Under the pieces are notes generated by a model. It did no database searches. It worked only from the letters and a program-made list of their open reading frames with translations, and had not been told where the DNA came from. From Halalkalibacter oceani (lineage in GTDB: Bacteria; Bacillota; Bacilli; Bacillales; Bacillaceae_D), in NCBI RefSeq assembly GCF_023715705.1, contig NZ_JAMBOS010000008.1, positions 62,001 through 126,000 of the forward strand: 64,000 nucleotides of DNA, in the 5' to 3' direction. The stretch's first letter is position 1. The number at the start of each line of letters is the position of its first letter. The translations under genes and the position numbers were made by a program. Shown here piece by piece: positions 34,669-44,793 of this stretch.

Positions 34669-34962
34669 ATGTCTGAAATTATTCGTTTAACACCATCGGA
34701 GCTAAGAGAGGTAGCAAGACAGTATGATACCGAAAGCGGCAATGTCCACGATTTGATTAGCAGGCTGGATAGCATGAGCAGTCATTTGCAGGATGTTTGG
34801 GAAGGGGCGTCTAGTCAAGCCTTTGCTCAACAATATCAAGAACTGCGTCCATCGTTTGACCGGATGGCAGTGCTGCTGAACGAAGTATCAATGCAGCTAG
34901 CAAATTCTGCACAAGTTCTTGAAGATACCGATCGTCAAATTGCCAGCCAAATTCGCGGTTAA
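34669..34962 (+). CDS. esxA: WXG100 protein EsxA (YukE), type VII secretion substrate
   Basis: This 97-aa helical hairpin protein has the W-x-G turn in VWEGASSQAF at about residue 44. It lacks a signal peptide, as expected for type VII substrates. ATG 34669 follows CAAGGAG. It is the first gene of the T7SSb operon, followed by a hairpin and then yukD. In the family it dimerises and is secreted by the EssC motor. Confidence 0.95.
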   Translation: MSEIIRLTPSELREVARQYDTESGNVHDLISRLDSMSSHLQDVWEGASSQAFAQQYQELRPSFDRMAVLLNEVSMQLANSAQVLEDTDRQIASQIRG

Positions 34963-34983
34963 ATCAGTATCATAACGAGCACA

Positions 34984-35022
34984 AAAGAGCGCTGACAATC
35001 ACCACTTGTTTTTGCGCTCTTT
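34984..35022 (+). terminator. Leaky terminator / attenuator after esxA
   Basis: AAAGAGCGC (34984-34992) pairs with GCGCTCTTT (35014-35022), then CTTTGTTT. It lies between esxA and yukD, so it should let EsxA be made in excess over the membrane apparatus. Confidence 0.65.
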
Positions 35023-35034
35023 CTTTGTTTAGAG

Positions 35035-35283
35035 GTGAGGACGATATATATTCAGGTGACAATCGATTTGCGCCATTATGTGAATAAGCAGTTTGACCTT
35101 AGACTGTCAAACTATTATTCCATCAAAAAGGTAATTGAAATTGTATGGCAGGTTGAACGAATTGCAGTCAGACCGAGAGAAGGCGGCTGGGTGCGCGTTT
35201 CAAATAAAGAAAAGGTGTGTCATGGACATGTCACCCTTGAGGAAAGTGGAATTACGAACGGAGATAAGCTGGAAATTTTGTAG
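35035..35283 (+). CDS. yukD: YukD/EsaB ubiquitin-like type VII secretion protein
   Basis: This protein of about 79-82 aa has the ubiquitin-like pattern of Bacillus YukD: VTIDLRHYVNKQFDLRLSNY, PREGGWVRV and GITNGDKLEIL. The start is odd: the only standard start, GTG 35035, lies inside the Shine-Dalgarno GAGGTGA, while the residue matching the YukD Met is Ile coded by ATA at 35044. It lies between esxA and essB and is a cytosolic T7SS factor. Confidence 0.85.
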   Translation: MRTIYIQVTIDLRHYVNKQFDLRLSNYYSIKKVIEIVWQVERIAVRPREGGWVRVSNKEKVCHGHVTLEESGITNGDKLEIL

Positions 35284-35314
35284 TACTAACTAGACAAAGG
35301 GGCCGCCTGGAAGA

Positions 35315-36508
35315 ATGGAAGAGAAGAAGGACTCATACCTGGAAAGTCAAACGGAAGCGACAATCAAAAAGAAGCAGGACAGCTATGTTTTTCAGTTTCA
35401 GAAGGCTAAGGTTAAGCTTACCGACAAGCTTGAGATTAATATGCTTCAAGGACTCAACGATCCGCTTCAGCGTACGATCAATGAGTCGGAGGATCTGGTG
35501 GAAGTTACCGTTGTTCCGCCAAAGGGCACATATTCGTTTCAACATGTAAAGCGGAAGTCGCTTTACAGTCGTTGGCTCTTTGCCGATCAGCTGATTAAAG
35601 AACTTTACAATCAACGGTTCGAGCGGCTTACTGTCGTGATCTGTCCTGAAAATGTAATCATCGACAGCAGCTTCAAACCGAGCTTTCTGCATTATGGAGT
35701 AAAGGAAAGCCTTCCTCCTTATACGAAAAACGAGGAGAAGTTGCTGCTCGAACTGAAGGCAACGATAGCGGCCGCGGTTGATAGTCGCTACTCATTCCAT
35801 GAATATATTCATTTTCATCAGACTCTGAAGCTGTCCGATGTGACGAGGCAGCTCTTTGCAGCCAAAAATACAGCGGAACTTCAGGAAATCGTGCAAGCAT
35901 CGATTAATGAACTGGAACAAAAAGAGCAAAATCTCATTCATCTTCCGAGAAAAAAATGGCTGATCCAGCGCTACAGTCTTTGGGGGCTCGTGATCCTTTT
36001 ACTGCCGACGCTATGTTATACGGTCTATTCTTTCTTCTTTATTCAACCAGAGCAGCAGGCTTATATCAAAAGTGGCGAGCATTTTCTCACAGCGAGATAC
36101 AGCGATGTCATTGAACAGTTACGCTATTATGACCCCGCTGATATGCCCTATGTGACGAAATATCAATTAGCGACAGCCTATGTCCAATATGAGGCGCTGT
36201 CCGACGAGCAGAGGACGAACATTCAAAACACGCTGACGCTGCAATCCGACCCTGCTTATTTTGATTACTGGATCTATATTGGCAGGGGCGAAAATGAGGA
36301 GGCGGTTGATCTCGGCCGCTCGCTCGGGGACCGTGATCTCGTCATGTTCGGTCTGTTGAAATACAGGGAGGATATTCGGGCGGATGATTCGTTATCCGGC
36401 CTGGAAAAGGAAGAAGAACTTCAGTTGATCGAACGGGAGCTTGAGGAGTATGTTGAAGAGCGTGAACAGCAAAGTGAAGCGGCGGAAGAGCCAGGTAACG
36501 CTTCATAG
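35315..36508 (+). CDS. essB: Type VII secretion protein EssB (YukC)
   Basis: This 397-aa protein has a cytosolic pseudokinase-like N-terminal domain, one transmembrane helix at about 219-243 (LWGLVILLLPTLCYTVYSF), and an extracellular helical C-terminal domain ending in a Glu-rich tail. That is the EssB/YukC layout. EssB is a core membrane piece of the T7SSb machine. It lies 31 bases after yukD and 12 bases before essC. Confidence 0.93.
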   Translation: MEEKKDSYLESQTEATIKKKQDSYVFQFQKAKVKLTDKLEINMLQGLNDPLQRTINESEDLVEVTVVPPKGTYSFQHVKRKSLYSRWLFADQLIKELYNQRFERLTVVICPENVIIDSSFKPSFLHYGVKESLPPYTKNEEKLLLELKATIAAAVDSRYSFHEYIHFHQTLKLSDVTRQLFAAKNTAELQEIVQASINELEQKEQNLIHLPRKKWLIQRYSLWGLVILLLPTLCYTVYSFFFIQPEQQAYIKSGEHFLTARYSDVIEQLRYYDPADMPYVTKYQLATAYVQYEALSDEQRTNIQNTLTLQSDPAYFDYWIYIGRGENEEAVDLGRSLGDRDLVMFGLLKYREDIRADDSLSGLEKEEELQLIERELEEYVEEREQQSEAAEEPGNAS

Positions 36509-36520
36509 GAGTGGGAGAAG

Positions 36521-39500
36521 ATGAATCAGTTATTTTTGTTTTATGACGACACATATCAGTACTGCCAGCTTGAACAAGATCAATCTGAGATTCTAATCGG
36601 CAATGACGACCATGATACGATCACGATCCACTCGCTTTCCTTTTCAGGCGGGAAACTGTCGCTTGAGCGTGAGAGTGAGCGCTATGTGATCTATCAAGGG
36701 AATCAGCAGACCGGTTCTTTAACTCCTGATGAGACGGTGACGATGGAAGTGGACGGCCGGACGTTGCGGCTGCTCTATCGGACTGCCGAGGAAAAGCAAT
36801 ATACCTATTACATAGGGCAACTGGATGAAGTGAAAATCGGCAATGTCGACGGAGCGACCATTCAAAAGGAGGGCCATTTCTTTGCCAATGAGGAAAGCAG
36901 CTTTCTGACACTTGTCAAAGTCGGCGAAACGTGGATGCTCAAGCCTGAAGAGCAAAGTGTCATTTATTTGAACGGCCATCGAGTTAGGGAGGCCTCACCT
37001 TGTGCAAATGGGGATCATCTGTTATTTCCGTTTATGACGATCACAATCGTTGAGGGTGATCTGCTGATGATCAGATGTGCGGAAGCTGTTAAAACTGAGC
37101 TTCCCGTCGTCCGTCCACCCGTTTCCGAAATGCAAAAAACATATCCTCTTTACCGGCGGACTCCGCGTTTAATTTATGATCTGCCGGAAGAGAAGGTGAC
37201 GTTTTCCTTTCCGTCCCAGGAAATTGATAATAACCAGCGCGCCTTATGGTTATTAATTTTACCGCCGGCGATGATGCTGATTGTCATGACCGTCGTTGTA
37301 CTCCTTATTCCAAGAGGAATCTTCATCCTCATTTCAATCGTCATGTTTACGACGACAATTCTGACGTCAACGATTCAGTATTTTCGGGAAAAGAAAAAAA
37401 GAAAAGAGCGTGAAGAGCAACGGGAGAGGGTTTACTCAAATTACCTGAAGCAGAAGCGGGAGGAGCTGCAGGGCCTGGCGGAAAAGCAGAAGATGGTGAT
37501 GGCCTATCATTTTCCCGATTTTGAAGAAATGAAAGCAATGGCGAAGACGATCAGCGCAAGAATCTGGGAACGGTCACTGGACAGTGAGGACTTTCTACAG
37601 TTTCGCGTGGGCCGGGCGGAGGTCCCGGCGAGTTACCAGGTGGCCGTTGGGAGTCTTGACTTCGCGAATCGGGAAATCGACCATCTGCTCGAAAGGTCGC
37701 AGGAGATCATCAAAGCGTATCAGCATGTAAAAAATGTTGCTTTGCCGATTGATCTGTCAGCCGGCTCAATTGGCCTCGTCGGAAAGAATGCGATCGTCCA
37801 GCGGGAGCTACAGCAGATTGTCGGCCAGCTGGCGTTCTTTCATAGTTACCGTGACGTCCGTTTTATTGCCATTTTTGACCAGGCCCTCTATGAAAGCTGG
37901 GAGTGGATGAAATGGCTGCCGCATTTTCAGCTGCCGCATTCCTTTGCCAAAGGCTTTATTTATAATGAAAAAACGAGAGATCAGCTATTGTCCTCGATTT
38001 ACGAAATGCTGCGTGAGCGTGATATCGATGAAGAGAAGGCAAGCAAAATATTTGCTCCGCATCTCGTCTTTATCGTCCAGAACCGCCAGCTCATTTCCGA
38101 TCACCTCATTATGGAATATTTAGAGGGAGAGGATCGCGGTATCGGACTTTCCACGATCTTTGCAACAGAGGCCAAAGAGAATCTAACCGATTCGATTCAC
38201 ACCCTTATCAGCTACATTAACGGCCAGAAAAGCGAGATTCTTATTCAGCATAACAGAGCTGTTCATACACCTTTTGATATCGACGAGCACGTGGAGATAG
38301 GTAATGAAAGCTATGCCCGTCTGCTGTGCTCCCTTGATCATCAAAAAGGGATGAGCAATTCGATTCCGGAGATGGTTTCCTTTTTGGAATTAAATGAAGC
38401 GGAGGAAGTAGCTGATCTGGAGATTGAGCGGAAGTGGCACAGCAATCAGCCGTCGAAGTCGCTCGCCGTGCCAATTGGCTTAAAAGGCAAGCAGGATAAG
38501 GTGGAGCTGAACCTTCATGAAAAAGCGCACGGACCGCATGGGCTTGTAGCAGGAACGACCGGTTCCGGGAAAAGTGAACTTTTACAAACCTATATTCTCA
38601 GTCTAGCGGTTCACTTTCATCCGCATGAGGTTGCCTTTTTGCTGATTGACTATAAGGGCGGCGGCATGGCGCAGCCGTTTAAGCAACTGCCTCATCTTCT
38701 TGGGACGATCACGAACATTAGCGAAAGCAAGAACTTCAGCACGCGTGCGCTCGCCTCGATTAATAGCGAAATGAAGCGGCGCCAGCGCCTGCTTGATACG
38801 TATGAGGTTAATCATATTAACGACTACAGCGATTTAGTAAAGCAAGGGATCGCCAAAGAGCCGATGCCTCATCTTTTCTTAATCTCGGATGAATTCGCCG
38901 AGCTGAAAAGTGAGGAGCCTGAATTTATCAAAGAATTGGTCAGCGCTGCCCGGATCGGACGCAGCCTTGGTGTTCATCTTATCCTTGCTACACAAAAGCC
39001 TGGCGGCGTAATCGATAACCAGATCTGGAGTAACTCCCGCTTTAAAATCGCCCTTAAGGTTCAGGATGCAACAGACAGTAAGGAGATTTTAAAAAATGGG
39101 GATGCGGCAACGATCACCCAGACGGGAAGAGGCTATTTGCAAGTCGGAAACAATGAAGTCTATGAGTTGTTTCAATCAGCCTGGAGCGGCGCTCCGTATT
39201 TGGAAGAATCCTTTCAGGCGGAGGAAGAGGTCTCGCTTGTGACCGATCTCGGACTTGTCCAGCTCTCGGGACTTAGCACGAAGACTGCCCCCGACTCGAA
39301 GGGCCAGAAATCAGAAATAGAAGCGATAGTCACTGAAATCGCGGCTCTTCAACATAAGTTGAAGCTGATCAAGCTTCCGAGCCCATGGCTTCCGCCGTTA
39401 GGAGAATGGCTGCCGAGACCGGAAGTTGATTCCACGGCGGAAGGTTTTCTGATTGGGCTGAAAGACGAACCGGAAAAGCAGAGTCAGACACCGTACAGAT

Positions 39501-40975
39501 ATCAATGGATCACCGATGGAAATATTGGCGTTTTCGGTTCGTCCGGTTATGGGAAATCAACAACATTGTTCACCTACTTGCTGAGCTTTGCCGCCCACCA
39601 TCGGGCCGATGAGCTGCACTACTATATTTTCGATTTTGGCAACGGGACGTTATTGCCGCTTAGGCAGCTGGCACATACCGCCGATTATTTCCGCTTTGAT
39701 GACGAACGGAAGATTGCCAAATTCTTTACCTTTATCAAGCGTGAAATAGAGCAGCGTAAGCAGCTGTTCTTGGAGCATGAGGTCAGCAATATTACGCATT
39801 ATAACCAAATGGTAGAAGAAAAGCTGCCGGTACTCTTCTTAGTTGTTGATAACTTTGACTTAGTCAAAGAGGAGCTTCCGGAAGCGGAGTCGCAATTTAT
39901 TCAGCTTGCGAGGGATGGCCAGTCGCTCGGGCTTTTTGTCGCGATTAGCGCGACGCGAATCAATGCTGTCCGTCAGCCATTGATGAACACCTTGAAAACA
40001 AAAGTCCTGCATTATGTTATGGACAGCAATGAACAATATACCCTTGTCGGAAAAACGCCTTATGAAGTTGAGCCGATTCCGGGCCGGGCCTTGCTGATTA
40101 AAGACCAGGCCTCCCTTGTGCAAATCTATTTGCCGGCTAAAGGGAAGGACGACCTTAAGATGCTGCAGATGGTTAAAGATGAAATTAAGCTGATTAATCA
40201 AGCGAACCAGGGACGCAGCTTGCCTCGTCCAATTCCAATGCTTCCTTCACAGCTGAACATCACCGAATTTAACGAGCGGTATGTCGATGGAGTGACGGAA
40301 GGGCAGCTGCCAATCGGTCTGGAAGAGGAAAGTGTGACGACGATGGAGGTTGATCTGATTGCCGAACAGCATTGCCTGATTATGGGCCAGGCGAAAAAAG
40401 GAAAAACAAATGCATTGCGCGTCCTGCTGCATGGAATCTTCGGCCAAAACCATACGTCAATCGGGTTATTTGACGGGGTTGATCGCGGTCTGGCAAATTA
40501 TGCCCAGCATGAGTCTGTTCATTATATGGAGTCAAAGGAGCAGATTATGGAATGGCTCAACCAAATGGAAGCTGAGTTGAGCAGAAGAGAAGCCGAGTAT
40601 GTCGCGAGCATTGAACAGGCCAATCGCGGGCAGCGGGCATATCCGAAGGTTTATTTGCTGATTGACAGCTTCTCGCGGTTTCAGCAAAAAGCGGATGCGG
40701 CGATCCAGGATAAATTAGCGACGCTGCTGAAGCTTTATACTCATCTTGGCTTTACGGTTCTTGTGGCAGGCAATCCGAATGAATTCTCAAAAGGATTCGA
40801 TTCCTTCACGAGTGAAATCAAGCAGATCAGGCAGGCGATTCTCTTAGCTAAGAAATCGGATCAGAACCTATTCCCGCTTCCGTTTACAAGAAATGAAGAA
40901 GAGGTGCAGCCGGGCTTTGGCTACCTCATCAGGGGCGGGAAAGAAATAAGGATGCAAATTCCTAAAGTTAATTAG
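36521..40975 (+). CDS. essC: Type VII secretion ATPase EssC (YukBA)
   Basis: This 1484-aa motor protein has two N-terminal FHA-like domains (about 1-190), two membrane helices (about 237-285), and three FtsK/SpoIIIE ATPase domains. Walker A motifs are GTTGSGKS (678-685), GSSGYGKS (1006-1013) and GQAKKGKT (1289-1296); Walker B LFLISDEFAELKS is in the first. The first domain carries the full catalytic set; the third is more diverged, as usual. It is a fused YukB-YukA form and drives export of EsxA and LXG proteins. Confidence 0.96.
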   Translation: MNQLFLFYDDTYQYCQLEQDQSEILIGNDDHDTITIHSLSFSGGKLSLERESERYVIYQGNQQTGSLTPDETVTMEVDGRTLRLLYRTAEEKQYTYYIGQLDEVKIGNVDGATIQKEGHFFANEESSFLTLVKVGETWMLKPEEQSVIYLNGHRVREASPCANGDHLLFPFMTITIVEGDLLMIRCAEAVKTELPVVRPPVSEMQKTYPLYRRTPRLIYDLPEEKVTFSFPSQEIDNNQRALWLLILPPAMMLIVMTVVVLLIPRGIFILISIVMFTTTILTSTIQYFREKKKRKEREEQRERVYSNYLKQKREELQGLAEKQKMVMAYHFPDFEEMKAMAKTISARIWERSLDSEDFLQFRVGRAEVPASYQVAVGSLDFANREIDHLLERSQEIIKAYQHVKNVALPIDLSAGSIGLVGKNAIVQRELQQIVGQLAFFHSYRDVRFIAIFDQALYESWEWMKWLPHFQLPHSFAKGFIYNEKTRDQLLSSIYEMLRERDIDEEKASKIFAPHLVFIVQNRQLISDHLIMEYLEGEDRGIGLSTIFATEAKENLTDSIHTLISYINGQKSEILIQHNRAVHTPFDIDEHVEIGNESYARLLCSLDHQKGMSNSIPEMVSFLELNEAEEVADLEIERKWHSNQPSKSLAVPIGLKGKQDKVELNLHEKAHGPHGLVAGTTGSGKSELLQTYILSLAVHFHPHEVAFLLIDYKGGGMAQPFKQLPHLLGTITNISESKNFSTRALASINSEMKRRQRLLDTYEVNHINDYSDLVKQGIAKEPMPHLFLISDEFAELKSEEPEFIKELVSAARIGRSLGVHLILATQKPGGVIDNQIWSNSRFKIALKVQDATDSKEILKNGDAATITQTGRGYLQVGNNEVYELFQSAWSGAPYLEESFQAEEEVSLVTDLGLVQLSGLSTKTAPDSKGQKSEIEAIVTEIAALQHKLKLIKLPSPWLPPLGEWLPRPEVDSTAEGFLIGLKDEPEKQSQTPYRYQWITDGNIGVFGSSGYGKSTTLFTYLLSFAAHHRADELHYYIFDFGNGTLLPLRQLAHTADYFRFDDERKIAKFFTFIKREIEQRKQLFLEHEVSNITHYNQMVEEKLPVLFLVVDNFDLVKEELPEAESQFIQLARDGQSLGLFVAISATRINAVRQPLMNTLKTKVLHYVMDSNEQYTLVGKTPYEVEPIPGRALLIKDQASLVQIYLPAKGKDDLKMLQMVKDEIKLINQANQGRSLPRPIPMLPSQLNITEFNERYVDGVTEGQLPIGLEEESVTTMEVDLIAEQHCLIMGQAKKGKTNALRVLLHGIFGQNHTSIGLFDGVDRGLANYAQHESVHYMESKEQIMEWLNQMEAELSRREAEYVASIEQANRGQRAYPKVYLLIDSFSRFQQKADAAIQDKLATLLKLYTHLGFTVLVAGNPNEFSKGFDSFTSEIKQIRQAILLAKKSDQNLFPLPFTRNEEEVQPGFGYLIRGGKEIRMQIPKVN

Positions 40976-40989
40976 GAAAGAAGGGCAAA

Positions 40990-43851
40990 ATGATGTTCGA
41001 TAAAAAAAGTCTTATTAAATTAGTGGTCATGATATTGGTCATCCTGTTCTTTCCGACAATGTTTTTCTCTTATATTGAACCGGAGCAGGATCAGGCGAAT
41101 AAAGCGACCGCCAGGGAAATTGCCGTTGTGAACGAAGATCTTGGCACAGAATTTCAGGATGAGCAGCTCCATTTCGGGCAGGAAGTGATCGCTTCGTTGG
41201 AGAGAGACTCCGACTATAAATGGGTAGTAGTAGGACGCAATGCGGCGGAGGCCGGTCTTGAGCGCAATCAGTATGATGCAGTGCTGTACCTTCCGTCGAA
41301 TTTGTCAGCGCAGGTAATGGCCTTTAAAGAGGATGAGCCGGAAAAGGCCGTGCTGCACTATCAGATTCAGGGTAACCTGGATGCGGCGAATATGGAAAGG
41401 GTTCAGCGGGCTTTGACGACGGCGCGGAACCGCATTAATAGCCATATTTCCGCACTATACTGGGATCACGTCTCTCAAGAGGTTGATGATATCAGGCAGA
41501 AGTTCGATCAAATTCTGGAGCGGGAAATTGCCTTCCAGGAGTCGATGTATGCTTTCTATTCACCGGGTTCCGCCACAATTGCAGAAGAAATCAGACAGCA
41601 GATGGAAATGCTCGAACAGCTGCAGGCGGCCGCGTCGGAAGCCATGAACGCCTCAAGCGGCACGAATGCTGAAATGGAAGCGTCGGTCCAGCAGATGAAT
41701 GAGTTTCTCACGAGGGTCCAGCAATATCGTGAATTTCAGGACCGGCAAAGCGAGCTGTTCCTGACAACAAGCTTGCAGAATCAGCAGCTGTTGCAGCAAG
41801 GCTTAATGAGCTATGAAACCAATCTGACGGAAGGGCTTCAACAGGTGCTTCACAACCGGGAGGTCCCCCCGGCCCCGACTGTTGATGGCGAGCACTTACT
41901 TGACAGCGTCGTGCAAATTCAACAATCGATCCATCAGAACCATGTCATTGTTGAGCATATTCAGGAGTCAATTGAAGGATCGGAAGTCGAAGAACAATTT
42001 GAGAAAATCATGGCCGTGCAAGAGGCGATGATGAAGCAATATAGGGAAGAAACGGAGAAACAATCGTTAAATCGCCTTGAGGAAAAGCTTCTGCCAGCGC
42101 GCAGCGAGCTTGTCGCTGCATCGGCGATTCAGGCAAAAGGCAAGGCAAAGGAGCTCTCGGCGGCGGGATTACCGACAGCCGGGCAGGCGGAAGACGTGTC
42201 GTTAAAGACGGTCAAAGAGCAGATCAACAGTCTTTACCAGGCGTTGGAGGCGGTTGTCGTTGAAGCGGAAAAACCGTTGGACGAGATCCAAAAAACAATC
42301 ACCCAGCTTGAAAGCAATGTCGAGCTGGTAGAAAGTGAACTGATGAAACAGGCTGCCGAGCAAGCAGAATGGGAGCAAGCCGTCGAACAGCGTCTGGAAA
42401 CGATTATTCAGGAACAGCAGGAGAATGTACCTGAAGGGAAATCAGCTGAGGAGCGGGCGGTTGAACTGATTAAAGCAAAGGAAGCCGCGATTTTGCAACT
42501 CGATTATTTAGACGAAGCGCGTAAACAAAAGCTCGCTTCTCATTTTGAGCAGCCGTTGCAAAGCCGTGACATTAATCAATTACTCTCCTATTTTGCGTAT
42601 TTATCAATCTATGAGGACATTTTGCAAAAGGCTGAAAGCTCTGATCAGGAACTAATCAGTGAGATCATTGCAAGCCACACAGGGCAAAGTGAAGATGAAG
42701 TGAAAGCGGCCTTTGAAACACTGAAGGGCGAAACCGCGCATTTTGATCAGCTTCGGAAAGGGCTGAGAGAGTCATCAACTCATCTTAATCTGCTTGAAGA
42801 TGAATTTATCGAATTTGCCGAGGCGACAATCGGTTTCATTGAGGAATACGATGAAGTGGTGAAGCAAGAGCGTGAGCAAATGATGAGTGAATTGGCTGCA
42901 ATCGAGCAGGGCGCCAATGACGTTACTGCCTTTTTGCGGGAGGAAATAACAACGCCGGAGCTTGAGGACGCTCCTGTCGATGGATTAAACGGTGAACTTG
43001 TCGTGAACACGCAGCAAAATGCAATGATGGACATTCAGGAAATTTCGAATCTCGTTCACTCATTAGCGGACCGCCATTCATATGTTAATGACTATACGAA
43101 TGAGCTCTATCAGCGGGTCGACTCCGTTCAGGAGCGCGCCGATCAGCTAAACCAGAGCTGGGCGGAAAATGTGGATTCGACGAGAATGGTGAGGGAGGAT
43201 CTCTATGATGTTCTCCGCAATGCCGTCGTCGATGGGCAGGCTAACCCGTACATTTATGAGTATTTAACGAATCCGACGATGATCAGCGGATCAACTCCGG
43301 AAGAACGGACGACCCACGCGCCGCCGGTGGTCATGTTGATTATTCTCCTTCTTTGTGGTTTGGCGATCGGGTTTCTCGTCTATCATTTTTCTCATGTAGC
43401 GCCGATGCTGAATTTTTCCTTGTTCATGCTGCTTACATTAGCCGTGGGCTTAATTATCAGCATTTACGGCTTAACGATTTACCCGCTGCATGACATTCAG
43501 GTGGTGCAATGGACCGTCAGCACGATCCTGTTTTTGATCGCCTGCGCCGGCATGATTCGTCTCGGGCTGGAAATCGGTCCGGTTACAGGCGGCCTGACTG
43601 TTGGAGCAATGCTGATCTTTTTCATCGCACCGCTGCTTGATTTAGTCATTGCGGGCTTCAGCATTCAGCATCCGGTTGCGCAGGTGTTTATGTCGATTCA
43701 ATATGGAGATCAATCCGCCTTCCTGCCGGCTGTCATAATTACGTCGCTACTCAGTGCCGTTGTCGTCGCGCTGCCGTATGTACTGAAGCGGGTCAAGGAA
43801 CGCAGAAATCAGATTGAGGAGAGCTATGAAGAGTATGACGAGGTCAGCTAA
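40990..43851 (+). CDS. esaA: Type VII secretion membrane protein EsaA (YueB)
   Basis: This 953-aa protein has an N-terminal membrane helix (about 9-28), a very long extracellular Glu/Gln-rich coiled-coil domain, and five C-terminal helices (about 777-938). This matches EsaA/YueB, the surface stalk of T7SSb and, in B. subtilis, the receptor of phage SPP1. It overlaps the EssA gene by 26 bases. Confidence 0.93.
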   Translation: MMFDKKSLIKLVVMILVILFFPTMFFSYIEPEQDQANKATAREIAVVNEDLGTEFQDEQLHFGQEVIASLERDSDYKWVVVGRNAAEAGLERNQYDAVLYLPSNLSAQVMAFKEDEPEKAVLHYQIQGNLDAANMERVQRALTTARNRINSHISALYWDHVSQEVDDIRQKFDQILEREIAFQESMYAFYSPGSATIAEEIRQQMEMLEQLQAAASEAMNASSGTNAEMEASVQQMNEFLTRVQQYREFQDRQSELFLTTSLQNQQLLQQGLMSYETNLTEGLQQVLHNREVPPAPTVDGEHLLDSVVQIQQSIHQNHVIVEHIQESIEGSEVEEQFEKIMAVQEAMMKQYREETEKQSLNRLEEKLLPARSELVAASAIQAKGKAKELSAAGLPTAGQAEDVSLKTVKEQINSLYQALEAVVVEAEKPLDEIQKTITQLESNVELVESELMKQAAEQAEWEQAVEQRLETIIQEQQENVPEGKSAEERAVELIKAKEAAILQLDYLDEARKQKLASHFEQPLQSRDINQLLSYFAYLSIYEDILQKAESSDQELISEIIASHTGQSEDEVKAAFETLKGETAHFDQLRKGLRESSTHLNLLEDEFIEFAEATIGFIEEYDEVVKQEREQMMSELAAIEQGANDVTAFLREEITTPELEDAPVDGLNGELVVNTQQNAMMDIQEISNLVHSLADRHSYVNDYTNELYQRVDSVQERADQLNQSWAENVDSTRMVREDLYDVLRNAVVDGQANPYIYEYLTNPTMISGSTPEERTTHAPPVVMLIILLLCGLAIGFLVYHFSHVAPMLNFSLFMLLTLAVGLIISIYGLTIYPLHDIQVVQWTVSTILFLIACAGMIRLGLEIGPVTGGLTVGAMLIFFIAPLLDLVIAGFSIQHPVAQVFMSIQYGDQSAFLPAVIITSLLSAVVVALPYVLKRVKERRNQIEESYEEYDEVS

Positions 43852-44368
43852 GACGGTGGGCTGCTGGAAACAGCGCGCCCGCCCGAGATGCTGGCGTGAG
43901 GCCTTGTTTGCCGGCGCGTCACTCTATTGCTTGCTGCTTTTTCTGTTGTTTCTTGCGCCAGAGGAAATAAGAGCAGAAGAGGAGAACGTGGAGCCGCACC
44001 GATATGAGCATGGGAAGGTCGAGCTGAACTTACATTATTTCCGCGATCCTCAGCTGCAGCGGCGTGAAGCCATGCCGGAAGAGCAGCGGGTGCTGACTTT
44101 TCAGCAGGCGGATTACGAATTGTTTGACCAGGTGGAGCAGCAGCTGTTCGTCCATACACTGGACGAAAATCATACGATCGTCGTCAAAGCGGAGCAGCTG
44201 CAATTGTTTGAAGAGGCTGTACGAAATAATGCCTACCGCGATCAGCAGGAAGTGGAAGCAGGGGCTATTCAGCTGACGACGATTCTGTTTTCGGTCGTGC
44301 TCTTACTGGTAGGTGTATTATTTGTCATCATTCTACCGAAACTTGTGCGGCGTTCTCCGTCAGCATAG
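43826..44368 (+). CDS. essA: Type VII secretion protein EssA (YueC)
   Basis: This protein of about 180 aa has a basic N-terminus, an N-terminal hydrophobic helix (about 29-46), an extracellular helical part, and a C-terminal helix (about 151-172), matching EssA/YueC. ATG 43826 follows TGAGGAGAG; a TTG at 43814 is possible. It overlaps the end of esaA, so they are translationally coupled. Confidence 0.85.
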   Translation: MKSMTRSAKTVGCWKQRARPRCWREALFAGASLYCLLLFLLFLAPEEIRAEEENVEPHRYEHGKVELNLHYFRDPQLQRREAMPEEQRVLTFQQADYELFDQVEQQLFVHTLDENHTIVVKAEQLQLFEEAVRNNAYRDQQEVEAGAIQLTTILFSVVLLLVGVLFVIILPKLVRRSPSA

Positions 44369-44425
44369 TGGGTAACGGCAGGCAGACTTTCTCTCTGTCA
44401 ATTTCCATGGAAAGGGTGAAATGAA

Positions 44426-44770
44426 ATGGCTTTGGCAGGCTTATATGCACGTTTGAGACAAAAGCAGGAGGAGTTATCCCGGCTCAGAATTTGCCAAAAT
44501 GAGTTGAACAGCTGCCGGCAGGATTTCTACAGCCAGGAGACAATTTGTTTAGAGCCCGAGCTTTCTTCGAATACGTGGGCCGGAACGCTGGCTCAAGCAT
44601 TTGAAAACATCCGGGAGGGTGCGATTGTCCCGAGCTATCAAGATATTCATACAAACCAGTTCAGTCATATTCTGCAGCTTGTAGCTAATAAAATTACACG
44701 TACCGAGCAGGAAATTGCCGCGATTAAGCAGGCGATTGCAGCGGCTAAGGCAGCTGCTGCAAGTCAATAA
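44426..44770 (+). CDS. YwqH-like (DUF5082) LXG-partner protein
   Basis: This 114-aa helical protein has a CQNELNSCRQDF segment and an Ala-rich helical end, like YwqH/DUF5082 proteins that stand before LXG toxin genes. Such partners help the LXG effector fold or reach the T7SS. ATG 44426 follows GAAAGGGTG. It starts the effector cassette of this locus. Confidence 0.78.
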   Translation: MALAGLYARLRQKQEELSRLRICQNELNSCRQDFYSQETICLEPELSSNTWAGTLAQAFENIREGAIVPSYQDIHTNQFSHILQLVANKITRTEQEIAAIKQAIAAAKAAAASQ

Positions 44771-44793
44771 AACCATATGAAAGCGGTGAGAAG

